NCBI GenBank assembly: GCA_029449235.1
Contig: JANATG010000022.1
Coordinates: 248,001-312,000, forward strand
DNA length: 64,000 bases
Direction of reading: 5' to 3'
Source of the DNA: Linnemannia schmuckeri
Lineage: Eukaryota > Mortierellomycota > Mortierellomycetes > Mortierellales > Mortierellaceae
Position numbers and translations under genes: made by a program. Below the pieces are notes generated by a model that saw only the letters and a list, made by a program, of their open reading frames with translations, made no database searches and had not been told where the DNA came from. Each line of letters begins with the position of its first letter. Position 1 is the first letter of the stretch. This document shows, one piece after another, positions 1-10,788 of the stretch.

Positions 1-1240
1 GGGTTGAAGGTCTGGTCCAAAAAGGGGTGCTTGATGCTGGTAAGAGTTGAAGAGGCGAGCTGTGTCACATAGCACTGATAGGTGGCCACATGACAGGCAA
101 GAGGGTCCTAATGGGGATGAATAAAAACCGACTTGATAATGTGTTGGCCTGCTCGTTTCTCCTTGGGTCCCACCACTTGCAGCTCGAGTTCGCCAGAAGG
201 TAGAACCAAGCTGTGAGAGACATCCACACGATGGATATCTGACGGACGCATAAAACCGCAGACGGACAACAACCAGCATAGTTTAGGCAGTAGCAGACCG
301 GGCTTGAGATCCGTGTTTGGCCCCATGGTACGAAAGTGGTCCAGCACCGGCGCAATATCGACAGACGTGTTGGTGAAACGCTTGATTGCATTGCTGGACA
401 GGTGGCGAAAGAAATCGCGGAAAGTCGAGTTGTTCCAGTAGGAGAAGCGATCTAGAAACAAATTGAAGATGGCAGAACGATAGTTATTGACTGTTCCGGG
501 CGACCACTGTTTGGTCTCGATACCGTCGGCCAAAAAAATGAGCAAATGGACTGCCGTGGGGTTGAACGGGTCGACCGAGTTTGTGGAACAGTGACGGATC
601 CATAGCGCCTGAGGGCCCTTGTACTGACGCTTGCGAGTCTTGGCAAGGGTAGACTCCGTCATTACTTTGACGGTGGCAGCTGATGCGCCTTCCTCCGTGA
701 GCCGCTGCCGCTGATGTGCCAGGCTGCAAGTGTCCAGTCTAGCTGAGTCCCGTCTGGAGAAAAGGCGAGACGATCCTGCGGCTGGATCAGGAGAGGAGGG
801 TGGAGAGCAAGGTTCCGTAGGGTCGGAAACCATATCGCCGACGGCCAGTAAGGGGTCACCAGAGTGAGTGTCGATTGCTCTCTCTGTACTTTCGCCAGGC
901 ATTGTGATATGAGAACCCACGGTGGGCTGGCGAAACCGTTCTGCTGGATTGTCCTCTGACTTGATGAACGATGTCATGATCCTCGTTCCTGTCTGTAGAC
1001 AATGAGTCCAAATCTGGCGTGCAAGGTCCATGAGTGGGATTGAGCGAGTACCGTCGAACTTGGTTACGTAAGCCAAGGTTGTCGTGCTGTCCGAGTGGAT
1101 CTGAATCACCTTCCCCTAGATCTCGGGGAGGTGGACGGCATGTAGGACTGTCCTGAGCTCCCGCCAGTTGATTGACTGTCGGGATTCCTGAGGCGACCAA
1201 GGACGAGAGATCACCTTGTTGGGGAGGACTGTCAAGAAAG
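1..1240 (-). mobile_element. DIRS-like tyrosine-recombinase retrotransposon remnant (RNase H + YR)
   Basis: Read on the minus strand, the frame gives an RNase H-like segment (SINWRELRTVLHA, then HSDSTTTLAYV) followed by a Ser/Pro-rich linker and a phage-integrase-like core (GTVNNYRSAIFNLFLDR; LCWLLSVCGFMRPSDI). RNase H followed by a tyrosine recombinase is the order used by DIRS/Ngaro-type retroelements. Two in-frame TAG codons break it, at about 1109-1111 and 108-110, and clear recombinase-like coding continues past the second stop to the window edge. The reverse transcriptase that should lie upstream (higher coordinates) is absent: homology stops near 1240, so the copy is 5'-truncated. It is non-functional as it stands. 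Family placement is from motif order, not from a search. Confidence 0.75.
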
Positions 1241-1281
1241 CAGATCAAGAAGTAGAAGAGGACAATTAGAAAGAACCTTGA

Positions 1282-2400
1282 TCAGTGACTAGGGAAACTG
1301 AGTATGAGGGAAGGGCTAAGACGTATATTTGGCGATACCAAGTAAAGAACTATCAATTTACTATGTAAGAGTTCTTTTATACTTGTTAGGTGGGCGAAGT
1401 CACAAGAACAAGCCTTAATTCGATCTTCTCTCGTGACAGATATGAGATTAAGAAACATGCCGTCATTCTTGTTGGTTGAGAGTTCGGGCACATTGAGCTG
1501 TGTGTATACGTCCTGAAGCATCTTTGTTGACCCCAATGGTAAGGCACAAATTAGGGTGTCGGTGGTTCCGCTTTCGAATCTGTCGGTGTTTGTTGTTCGT
1601 TGGTCGGATACGATAAAGTGGATGTTGATGTTGTCCCATACTAAAATAAATGGCCTTTCTTCCGCTGCGATTTGGGTGAGTAGAACGGCGTCATTGGATA
1701 GGGTTTCCAGTGCTCTACCGATTGTTGAAGGAGAGACCGAAAGCTTGACCTTGGTAAGGAGCTATATAATCTGGATTTGACATCCACAGCCGAAAAGATG
1801 GACACCGATAACCATCTGGAGAAGGTTCAATCCTCGGCTCTTGTTATACAGGAGCACGCTTCTAATAGTAGGAACAAGCACGGATGTACTCAACGACCCA
1901 AGACCGGAGGGGTTACTGGGGTTGATATTTGCGTTGGTAACGTCTTCGCTTTCAGAGTCGCTGTTGGGGTTGCTGTCGGCAAGGTTTAATGGTCGTTGCG
2001 TTAAGGACTGTAGCAGTTGAACAAGGCATGGACTTCTCCTCTGAAGCACGCCATGGATAGTGTCATCGAGAACTCATCGATGTCTCTACGTTGAAGGGAT
2101 GTGGATTGACGCTTCAAAATCGGATCTTGACCAAGTCGCCTGACCTCCAACTGTATCTCGTCAAGAACAATATCATAGCGCCAGAAATGAGATCCTCACG
2201 CGCCGTCTGCTTGTCTAGCTCTTCCCACTACAGGTTTAAAAGCTTGACATGTCCTTTGTGTCGGAAGAAAAAGGAAGCTTGTCGGTCGATATCCTCGTTA
2301 GGCGAAGAGAAAAAGGCCTGCAGGAACGTCCACATGGTGAAGTTGTACGCCTTGAGTGTGCTGAGAACATTTGCCAAGCCAGAAGGATCACTGTAGATAG
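1282..2400 (-). pseudogene. Degenerate DUF6589-like fungal gene
   Basis: Minus-strand frames line up as pieces of one protein: a segment near 2396-2100 (LSTLKAYNFTMWTFLQAFF), one near 2049-1765 (SVLLYNKSRGLNLLQMVIG), and one near 1760-1282 with SVSPSTIGRALETLSND, then ILVWDNINIHFIVSDQRTT. This order, with a SQK/SRG-LQ-hydrophobic patch and a later WDNxN motif, resembles the DUF6589 family that is abundant in fungal accessory DNA. The function of that family is unknown to me. An in-frame TAG lies near 1762 and at least one frame change near 2090, so it is probably dead. The abutting DIRS remnant may have truncated its 3' end. The assignment rests on remembered motif spacing. Confidence 0.45.
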
Positions 2401-3034
2401 GTGCAGGACGCTTTATGCTAGAATAAATAGTTTTATTAATAAGAGATCACTAAGATGATTATTACATTGTATCGCACAATCTCGTACACTGAAAAGAGAG
2501 GTACCTGAGGTAATAGATGTTTGAAAATTGGTGGCGAAGAAGGTGAGCAAACAGCGCCGGGAAAGGTGAATGCGAGTTTCCATACTTTTCCCTTTTTTAT
2601 TTCGTCACTTTTTTTCAATTTGAAGAGGATGGCGTGCATCGGCAATTTTCGCGCCTCCTCACCCTTTTTTTGCTTTTTATACCCATGAGTTTGACGTCAG
2701 CCCTCTGAGAAGCGAATGCCCTTCGTCCTAATTTGGACAGAAGGATTAGCAGTCGCTTCGATAAGGGATGGAATCGAGCCTACCTCAGCCCCTCGTCAGC
2801 ACAATGTATTTTAGCGGACGAGGTGGCTGGGTTCAGAGCTTCGTAATTGACGATATGCAACAAGAAACAGACACAAAGACACGTCCTTATTGGACGGGAC
2901 ATCGCGTGGTAAAATAATGAAGAGGGGCAGGCAGATTTCACAAAACCAAAAGGGTGTGTTTGTTTAAATGTTCGGCATGATGCTACTTCTGAAGGCACGC
3001 GCTCTATTCCGTATAAAAATTGTCACGGTAGCCG
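2401..3034. other. Intergenic, no gene seen
   Basis: AT-rich spacer between two minus-strand gene remnants. A short minus-strand open stretch at 2436-2645 could be a lost 5' exon of the DUF6589-like gene, but it has no recognisable motif. Nothing else is supported. Confidence 0.4.
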
Positions 3035-4795
3035 TTATCCCACAATGGCCAGCGCTTTTTTGGTCCAGAATTGGTCCTCCTCAAACCTCATAAACCCTAT
3101 TGCCTTGAGATCCGGTAGCTCAACTCGACGCAGCTGCTTAAGATCCTTGAGGAGATCCAGTCCATTCTCAAGGTTTGTTGCATGGCAGGGCTTGCGTCCT
3201 CCAGAAGTAGCCAAGTTGACCTCAGAATTGTCGTAAAGATTACAAAAGTAAACACTTAAGAACTTGTCTTTTTCAATAAAGCCAACAATGAGCTCCTTGA
3301 GCTTAGTCAGCGTCCCACCTGGCGGCAGAATACTCGTTGTGCTCGAAGACCAGCGCCCGCATCAGCAACATACCAAGGATGGTTGGAGTTGTTAGTTGGC
3401 CATTTTTCTTCATACCTCATGTCAATACCAACTTGGAAAACCTCCAGGTCCCGGCAAACCCACTCTGTATTAGTGATACTTTCCACTTGGGTGAGGATGC
3501 CGCCTCCTGTGCTTGAAATAATGACGATTAACTTCTTTAGCAATGGAGCAGAGCACAGCATTCTCTGGATTATTCTTGCATGGATAGTACACCCTTGAAG
3601 GACAAGCGTCTCAAGAGTGCTTACGTGATCCTTTAGAGTCCATTCTGCCTGTGGATAAAGATTCACATCTTCATCTTGAAAGAGTACAGCAATGGTCTTC
3701 CAGCCCCGAAAACTGGCGCAAAGGCGTAAGTGAAAGGTCAGCACGGTCTGTTCACGGTAGTGCTCTTGACCAGTTCTTGAGATGCACAAGGAAGACAGCA
3801 AAGGACAGTGGGCGAGAAATGACTTGGAGAAATCGAGAAATCGAGAAACCGGACAATGTTCGAATCGGAAAGGGTCAATGTCTCGAGGGCTGGGAACCAG
3901 GGTACCAGTCGGTCAAAGACTGGTTGGTCAATGCATGAGTGATTGGAGATTAGCTTTTTGAGGTTAGAGAGGTGATCGAATCCTGTGGATCCACCAGTCA
4001 GGGTATGGGATGAAGGCGAAGCTGCAGATATCGTCGGGAGAATACTGGCGCTGGTACTATGGCCCAAGTAGGCGTTCGCCTTGTCTCCCGGCACTGCATC
4101 AAGAAGATTCTGATGGCAAGCCCGTCTGTTTCAGTGAATACGTCTAGCTCCCAAGTACCCCCGACCATCTGGTCAAGAAGTCGACCATCTTGATTCCCCC
4201 ACCACCAACAGAACTCTAGCTCCTCGACACTTTTCGGAATCGACCTCATCAGCGAGACTAAATCGAAATCGGCCTCACTACAGAGGATCCCACCGCCCAC
4301 GGTCAGCTTCCGAAGCATGCCTGACTGCGCTTAGAGGAAAATGCCTAAACTCCTCGAGAGAGTCGAGATGCTGTCTGCACTGGCGGGTTTCGGTCGCTTC
4401 CCTGAACGCGGAAAATACCCAACAACATCGAGCTCTCTCAAATTGACACAGACAGATGGATCAATAGTGGCCAACCACTCGACATAGATGCCCTTCAGCG
4501 ATCGGATGAACTGACCATTCAAAGAAAACGCGTCGGGGTTGATCGAGAAGGAGTTGAAACGACGGAACCGTTTGATGTGTGACAACCAGGGTCTTCTTGG
4601 ATAGCAAAGATAGAGGTCTAGGTCTTGCCAGAGGTATGGGACGAACGGCATTGTGAGATACTTGCTGAGGCGAGCACATGAGTTGATGTCCTTTCGGGAG
4701 AGATAATGGGCAACATGCGAGAGAATCTCGAAAGGTAGGTCTGACAGTGACAAGATGGACTTTTGAGCATCACTCGATGTAGTAGTGATAGTCAA
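3035..4795 (-). pseudogene. Frame-broken F-box/leucine-rich-repeat protein
   Basis: The ATG at 4795 opens a frame with an F-box near residues 17-55 (LSDLPFEILSHVAHYLSRKD, then LWQDL). Such proteins are substrate adaptors of SCF ubiquitin ligases. Downstream minus-strand frames keep LRR-like spacing: LRKLTVGGG, LSNLKKLISNHSC, ALETLTLSDSNI, LETLVLQGC, LKKLIVI and LTKLKELIVGF, ending at a TAA at 3035-3037. The N-terminal frame meets a single TAA near 4331 and resumes in the same frame, then shifts near 4090, near 3760 and near 3360. No clean GT-AG intron repairs these breaks by eye, so I treat it as a pseudogene. A multi-intron active gene is the alternative. Confidence 0.65.
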
Positions 4796-5787
4796 GGACT
4801 TGGATATGGCATTGTTGTCGTCGGTGGTGGTGCCGAGTGCGTTTTTGGTTTTTTTGGAGCGGCGTCTGTGCTTGCAGGTAGGACGCCTTGGATCCGTAGT
4901 GAAAGATTTCTTGTTAGAGGGAGAGTGTAGTTGACAGTGAAGATATGAATGTTAGTGGAAGGCGAGATGAAGAAGAAAGAAATTAAAAAAGAGGAGTGGC
5001 CTTTTTGTAAGGTCAATATATGTGTGATGTGTCTGACTTTGTTACCTTCGATTTCTTTTTGCCTCTCTGGGATCATCGTAGCTGCCTCGGCACAAACAAA
5101 AATTGAAATGACGTACGACTCCACGTTGTTTCCGTTTGTGCCATCGGATGCAAGAAAATTCGCACAGCCTTTTTTTTTCTTTGCGTCCTCTTTCAAGCCA
5201 CTCTTCATTTTTTTTTCCGTTGATGTCACTCATTCTTTGTTGGTCCAGGCAATTCGTCTTTGTTGTAATTACTCTGATGTTGCCACTAAAGTTAAATTTG
5301 CCTTGGGCTCTCATCCAGTCCGACTTGTCTATCGCCCCAATTTTGCTTCAATAGGCATGTCTCGAGTGCACTTGCCCTGTTGGTCTGTGCTTGGGAATAT
5401 GGCTGTATGAGAGGAGCAGTGCGATGCTCATATTCGCTAGTCGATCGTGCTGCTGTCCTTCGTACCTGACAGAATATGAGTATAACATCTGTTTTGCGGG
5501 ACTGGCATTTTTTTCGTTCGCTTCTTTTCTGCTTTCGAAATTTGGCTCTTTTTCCCACTTTCTTTCATTTCCTTCCTTCCTTTCCCTCGTTGATTCCTTT
5601 CGCTCTACCTCCCCTGCACGTCTCCTCTCTCGCCTCACTCTCCCTTTCACATACTAGCCGCCTTCTCTCTTCACTTACAGCACTACTACTCCTAGCTGCC
5701 TGCTTAAAAACACAGTCCTTTTTTGCTTCACTCGTACACACTCTCACGGTCTTCCTAAGTCTCCAACTCGAAAAACGCCACCAAACC
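4796..5787. promoter_or_regulatory. Divergent intergenic region with pyrimidine-rich leader
   Basis: It lies between the F-box gene (minus) and the Gln-rich gene (plus). The 300 bases before the plus-strand start are strongly C/T-biased (about 5500-5690), the leader type also seen before the MPP alpha gene near 19790-20050. The plus frame stays open upstream to 5476, but that stretch is low-complexity Phe/Leu/Ser and is not likely translated. No other gene is seen. Confidence 0.4.
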
Positions 5788-7188
5788 ATGTCGGACAAAG
5801 AAGAGGACCAAACACAACAGCCACAGAAGCCGCGATCTGCTTTTCCATCTCTTACTCGTCGTGACAGCTCATACCAGGGCATCAAGGGGACTCACGAACA
5901 CCATCCACGGGAGAACAAGTACCAACTGCTCCAGCGAGACATCAAGCATCAACAAGCTCACCAGCAAAAGTACCAAAAGCCTCAGCAGGAAAAGTATGAA
6001 CAGCCTCAGCACGGGCGACATCGAAATGTTGAACAGAAGCCAGTTCTGGACGACACCGGTCTTGTGGCACCACCCAACTCTTCCTCTGTGCGACCTGTGC
6101 CACCACACCTGGCAGGACCATGGCGCCAGCGAGAAGATGCACCTTCGCTTCGACCCGAAGAGACAAGACAGCTGTCGCCTCTTTCGCCTCGTCGAGGTTC
6201 TCATTATCGTACAACAAGATCCTCGGCTCCTGCTTCGTCTACTGTGTCACACCGTGATGACTACAATCTCCGTCATCAGGAACCCGGTCGTCGACATGGA
6301 TCGCCACTCCTGCAGCAACAAGAACAGTCTGTTCAAGCTCAGGCTCAAGCACAAAGTCCTCATCTTCAACGATTTTCCAGGGACACTCGCGCTTCTAAGA
6401 GTCACTCACGCTCTCCGCCCAGAGAGTCAGAGAAGCTCAACGCCATTCACGCCCAGCAAGAGATGGCTCGGCAGGAACAGGTTCGGCAGGATATGGCACT
6501 CTATCAAGAGCAGGCAATCCAGCATGCTTGTCAGCAGGAACTGGCTCGTCAGGAAACTGAGGCTCTTCGGAGAGTGTGCCGTGCTCAGAAGCAACAGGAC
6601 ATGAAGAACCAGCAACCACAGATCCCACTGTCTCCCACTTTTCGCTTTGATCGATTCACCAGGGTTGGTCCTCCTTCCAGAAGTCACTCACGTTCACCAG
6701 TTCGGGACAGAACCCTTGATCAAAGTCGCAGTCCATTGCTGCAGCACAGATACAACAGGCGCGAGAATACTGGCCCACGTCAGGTTGCCTACCAGTACCA
6801 GCCCCTGCCACATCCTCTCTCACAGACTTTGAATCAACCGGCATCTCAAGCAGCTCACCTCTATCAGCAGCAGCAAGGTCAGGCACAGTGGTTGGCGTAT
6901 CAATACCCTCCAGTGATGCAGGCTCAGCCCGGTTCTTTTCATCAAGCCACGACATACTATCCTCTCTCACCTCAATACCCGTCTCAGTATTACTACTACC
7001 AGTACCCGACGCAGTACTATCAACAGGAACCCAGTCAGCATCCCTCTGTGGCGCCTCTAGTTGTTCACCCTCAACCCTCCGAGCAACAACAGCCGTCTCC
7101 ACGGCACCAGGATCAGAACGGCCATTCTCAACATCAGCATTTAGGGACCTGTAATGTTGTTAGTATCACTGCAAGGAACAGGGTATAA
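5788..7188 (+). CDS. Gln/Pro/Ser-rich low-complexity protein, function unknown
   Basis: Single exon, 466 aa. I start at the ATG in context ACCATGTCGG at 5788, not at the open upstream frame, because upstream codons translate to CT-tract-derived Phe/Leu/Ser. The protein is rich in Gln, His, Pro, Arg and Ser. It has repeated Gln-rich stretches (HQQAHQQKYQKPQQEKYEQP), three RS-type motifs of the form SHSRSP (about residues 210-310), a short charged helix-like stretch rich in ARQEQ, and a Tyr/Gln-rich C-terminal part (QYYYYQYPTQYYQQ). No catalytic domain is visible. The composition suits a disordered, prion-like or RNA-binding-associated factor, but that is inference. Long unbroken coding supports a real gene. 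Confidence 0.7.
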   Translation: MSDKEEDQTQQPQKPRSAFPSLTRRDSSYQGIKGTHEHHPRENKYQLLQRDIKHQQAHQQKYQKPQQEKYEQPQHGRHRNVEQKPVLDDTGLVAPPNSSSVRPVPPHLAGPWRQREDAPSLRPEETRQLSPLSPRRGSHYRTTRSSAPASSTVSHRDDYNLRHQEPGRRHGSPLLQQQEQSVQAQAQAQSPHLQRFSRDTRASKSHSRSPPRESEKLNAIHAQQEMARQEQVRQDMALYQEQAIQHACQQELARQETEALRRVCRAQKQQDMKNQQPQIPLSPTFRFDRFTRVGPPSRSHSRSPVRDRTLDQSRSPLLQHRYNRRENTGPRQVAYQYQPLPHPLSQTLNQPASQAAHLYQQQQGQAQWLAYQYPPVMQAQPGSFHQATTYYPLSPQYPSQYYYYQYPTQYYQQEPSQHPSVAPLVVHPQPSEQQQPSPRHQDQNGHSQHQHLGTCNVVSITARNRV

Positions 7189-7329
7189 GGACATATCCCC
7201 TTAGCAAAAGCAACTATATGACAAATTTATCGACTAATACAGATATAATATGAGCGATAGGGATACCAGAAACAACAAGTACAATGAGTTACAATAATAT
7301 AATCAGGATCATTTCTAGTCGACGGTGTT

Positions 7330-7608
7330 ACTCAGGGAGAGGGTTGAAGGCCAGAGTTGTAGGACCGCTGTTAAGTCCTCAGTTGGTACGGAGGTAGTGA
7401 TAGTAGTGTTCTAAGGAACCACACGAAACGATACACTGCAGCGCGTCAGCGAAACTCTTGTCAGTACTGCTCTCGTCCAAGAAGTGATGTGTAAAAGGAT
7501 AAAGAGCAGACAAGAGGGCTGGGCACACTACTAATACTATGTCTACAAAGAATATGACTGCTAATCTAAGGCGTCGCCACCGCTGCCTAGCCACCACCTT
7601 ATTTTGCA
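7330..7608 (-). repeat. Left arm of a ~280-base inverted repeat
   Basis: Reverse complement of the arm at 10467-10788. From the inner end (GTTGCAAAA) about 200 bases are almost identical; the two then differ by a ~40-base indel and match again through the outer end, which reads CTCAGGGAGAGGG inward. The short open frame inside is present in both arms and is a by-product of the repeat, not a gene. Confidence 0.85.
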
Positions 7609-7715
7609 ACAACGGCAATCAAACCCTTAAAACGACAATGTACTTTCACCATTGCTTATTAAGAACCAACAGCATCCAGAGTATCAACTGCTATATCTAC
7701 TAAAAAGATAGTCCT

Positions 7716-8760
7716 TTATCGCATCCTTGTGGGTAAACATGGGATAAATTCGTTCACATAGTGTTGGTGTTGTTGGTGGGGAAAGAGAAGGATCGATAAG
7801 GCGAGAGAGGGGATTGGTCTGATGAGAGTAGAAATGGATGCCCCCAAAATTACAATATCGTTAGCGGTATTCGCGTCTCGGCCCATCGTTCCGTGACCTG
7901 CTCGTCTCCATGGGCAAGTTAGATTCCCGCAGTTCAATGATTCATTGAGTCTGACGGATTTGGGTTCACCAGCTCGGAGTCTCTGACCACGCAAGAGAAA
8001 GACGGGTTCAAGCATTAATAACATATACGACTTGTGCGGTTTTCGTGGGTATGTGCAGCAGCCCGTACGGATGCTCCTTGGTCAACTTAGACCCGCCACG
8101 CTTTTGGAGTCCATTAATCCTTCTGCCGATGGCGGTCTCGGCTGATTCATGTAGTACGAGAACCATCATATCTTATTGCGAGGGATGGCGATCAGTGCTA
8201 TGAGTATGAGAGCAAAGGATTTGGAAAAGTTGTTTTTGTTAGTCAAATGGATCATAGAGCAGTCAAACAAACATATGCCCTCATTTCAATCAAATATGTG
8301 CTTCCTTATCTTTGGGATTAGACTTGTCAGCCTTGCTGCTGTTCTTGAAGTCTTCATTCATTATATCCACCATGTCAACATCTTCTTGTTCCTTAATAGG
8401 GGCGTCCTGACGATCGTTGAGGGTATCGTGAAATGGAGGTAGAGAGTTAGCAGAGCCCTGAGAGATCCTGGTGGCATCGATGGTAGTGTTGTAGACCTCG
8501 ATTTACTCTCAAAGTCCTTACTAAAAGCAGATCGATTTTGATTGATTAGAGCCTCCTTCATATTGGATCGTTGCTGGCCGGCCAGAGTTGCGTACACACG
8601 CTTCGTTCTGATTTTCCGGTTCCGCAAATCTTTTAGACGCCAGTTTCCACCCTCAAACTCGTGGTAGGCTTGACGAGTACCAGATGGACGTCCTGTGCGG
8701 AGTCGATCGCATCAAGGGTGAGGACTGTATTAATCTAGTTTTTCGACAGCTCCGCGTGTG
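7716..8760 (-). pseudogene. Decayed TnpB/Fanzor-like RNA-guided nuclease relic
   Basis: The minus-strand C-terminal piece (7716-8024) has NCGNLTCPW, then a short loop, then GTMGRDANTANDIVILGAS. This matches the layout of the TnpB/Fanzor zinc-ribbon followed by the last RuvC motif (R-D-x-N-x-A-x-N), although the expected first cysteine pair is reduced. Just upstream another frame gives LHIPTKTAQVV, in the place where these proteins have PT-x-x-TSQ-x-C. Further upstream (about 8500-8690) GGNWRLKDLRNRKIRTKRVY resembles a mid-protein basic segment. The pieces are in different frames with several stops, so it is inactive. The N-terminus and first RuvC motif (DPG-like) are not recognised. Identification rests on short motifs. 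Confidence 0.45.
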
Positions 8761-10466
8761 CTGCTCGGATAGCGATTGCACTCTGACCAGCAGCCATCTA
8801 TCCTTTTGCCAATTTTTTGCTCGTCATGTTCAGAGGCTGAGATTGCAGTTTGTTCAAGACCGACACCAGGCGATAATTATTCGCTTCAGACGTGCTTTCC
8901 ATTCGTAATATGTTTTTCTCAATGATCTTATATCCAGGTGAGAGGCCCATGACTTTACTCTTTAAATTTAAGCATGTTGCAAATACCGTGTATCCTTGTT
9001 GTTAAGGGCGCTGTTTTGTAGGATGAAAAATTAGCGGCGGCTGGTGGCTTCGTTTATGCTGCCCGGATCCGCGGAGTCCATCCGCTTGTGACTCTCTGAG
9101 GGCGTCTTTGAGCAGTCGCTCCACGCCTTCCGGATCAGCAGTTCGCTTTACTCCATTGGCTTCTCTTACTGTAAACAATGGTCCTTTTTTATTTCTATCT
9201 GGTAGTTGCTCGTCGTTTCGCGATTAAATTCTTCGCGTTCTCCTCTACTTTATTAATCTTTCGAGTCATTCACGGATGAATTGTTCTATTCAACTCCAGA
9301 TAGTTGATTGCGATTCAAAAATAATTTGATTAGTCTTCGCGCGCGCCCCAGGGATGATTACTGAAAGAATTTTGAGTTGCGGATTTGGATGCAAGAATGA
9401 TGTATACACCGTAAAAGGCTGGTACCTATGACGTTGTGACACAACCTCGGGTACTCTTTTTTCAAAGCCCTGGCAGGGTCGATGAAATAAATAGGGTTTA
9501 TATTGTTGAATGTCCAGAAGGAAACATTGATGAAGAGAGTGCTGTCTGAGGCAATGTCTCGTTTAAAAAGGTTGATGCCAAGACGAAACAAAATTGATCT
9601 ATGTTGAATTTGTATAGGCTAGTTTTTGATAATAAATGGGCCGCTCTGTGAGGTCGAGCACGGCCCGCCGAATTCGCACTTCATATTCGCAGGTAGCTTG
9701 CTTTCGCTTTAATAACGATCGCGCCACCCCTATCCCCTTTTTTGTTGTACAACAATCACGCCAGTCGCTTCCGTTTTTCGTCTCAGTGAGCAGAAGAAAG
9801 TTGGCAATATTTTTTCCTATCAGAACATGTTTGGCTACATGGCTATATGGTGAAAGATGAGCGGGCTCTTTACGTATGACGCAAAATTGCAAGGGGATAG
9901 GTCGCAAGTCATGCAACTTTATGTTTCTAGCTGGACATGTTGTTTTCAACAACATCAAAGGATTGAGAAATATGTTGCTGTTTTTGACGCTGTAAAGATC
10001 GACGTTTTGAGCTTTTTCTGATTATACAAGACGGAGTTGTTGGCTCTAACAGCCTACGGGGGGTGTCTTGCATCTGGTAAATTAAAATGAAACGAGCGTT
10101 TAAACTGAAAGGTTTCATCAAACCACGATTCATAGAGAGTTAGATGATGTACAGGATGTATTTCATTTCTAATGTACCAGCACCGGATGCCGATCGTTGT
10201 TTGTCGCTTGTCGCTTTTTTTGCGTACACCACAATTGAAAGAACGGCTCTTGGTAATTATCATACCCACTTTGCCCATAGCTACTGAGCAAGGAAAAAAA
10301 ATAAAACTACAGGACGAGGACACTTAGAGCGTGTACTCAGCGCAGCTCATCTTCTACTTTTGTGCATTTTTTTTTTTTTAGATTTAAGGATCAATCAGAA
10401 ACACGTTTCTCATTGCTTCGTCTCTTAAACAATATCAGTTGACAGACACTGCCGGTGTTCATACTG
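8761..10466. other. Element interior, broken open frames of unknown origin
   Basis: Several minus-strand open stretches (9358-9591, 9599-9958, 10054-10323) look like protein-coding debris by amino-acid composition, but I recognise no family. They may be the N-terminal half of the nuclease-like relic or an unrelated cargo gene. Confidence 0.3.
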
Positions 10467-10788
10467 TTGCAAAAAGAGGTGGTGGCTAGGCAGCGGTGGC
10501 GACGCCTTAGATTAGCAGTCATATTCTTTGTAGACATAGTATTAGTAGTGTGCCCAGCCCTCTTGTCTGCTCTTTATCCTTTTACACATCACTTCTTGGA
10601 CGAGAGCAGTACTGACAAGAGTTTCGCTGACGCGCTGCAGTGTATCGTTTCGTGTGGTTCTTTAGGATACTATTGTCACTACTCCCTACTATCAACCTAC
10701 TTCCAACCTACAACTCCCTTTCCTCTGTATCAATTGAGGCCTTAACAGCGGTCCTACAACTCTGGCCTTCGACCCTCTCCCTGAGCAG
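10467..10788 (+). repeat. Right arm of the inverted repeat
   Basis: Inverted copy of 7330-7608. About 200 bases from GGTGGTGGCTAGGCAGCGG through CGTTTCGTGTGGTTC match almost perfectly. A ~40-base insertion (about 10680-10735) is unique to this arm, followed by the shared outer block CTTAACAGCGGTCCTACAAC to CTCTCCCTGAG. Confidence 0.85.

Larger units (their letters stand above)
7330..10788. mobile_element. Candidate non-autonomous element bounded by long inverted repeats
   Basis: About 3.46 kb lies between the outer ends of two nearly identical inverted arms. The interior contains decayed coding with a TnpB/Fanzor-like C-terminus near the left arm and no recognisable DDE transposase. The outer termini read CTCAGGGAGAGGG inward on both sides. 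I could not find a convincing target-site duplication: the flanks are GGTGTTA on the left and CAGCAATAC on the right. It may be one element with long terminal inverted repeats, or two solo copies of a small repeat inserted in opposite orientations. Near-identical arms imply recent copying or gene conversion. Confidence 0.5.

Noticed and set aside
1..2049. Reassigned TAG codon (three remnants are each interrupted by in-frame TAG)
   Set aside because: VPS4 (42174) and AKR copy 4 (59101) terminate at TAG where their families end, so TAG is a normal stop here and the remnants are simply broken.
4331..4795. Intact short F-box-only gene of 154 codons
   Set aside because: Clear LRR-like coding continues in the same frame only four codons after the stop, so the short frame is the start of a broken longer gene, although a truncated protein could still be made.
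5476..5787. N-terminal extension of the Gln-rich protein (open frame from 5476)
   Set aside because: Codons there come from a CT-rich leader and read as Phe/Leu/Ser low complexity. The ATG at 5788 has a good context and begins the protein-like composition.
7379..7618. Conserved 79-codon ORF shared by 7379-7618 and 10455-10745
   Set aside because: The sequence is conserved because it is an inverted repeat arm. The ORF ends differ in each copy and it has no motif.
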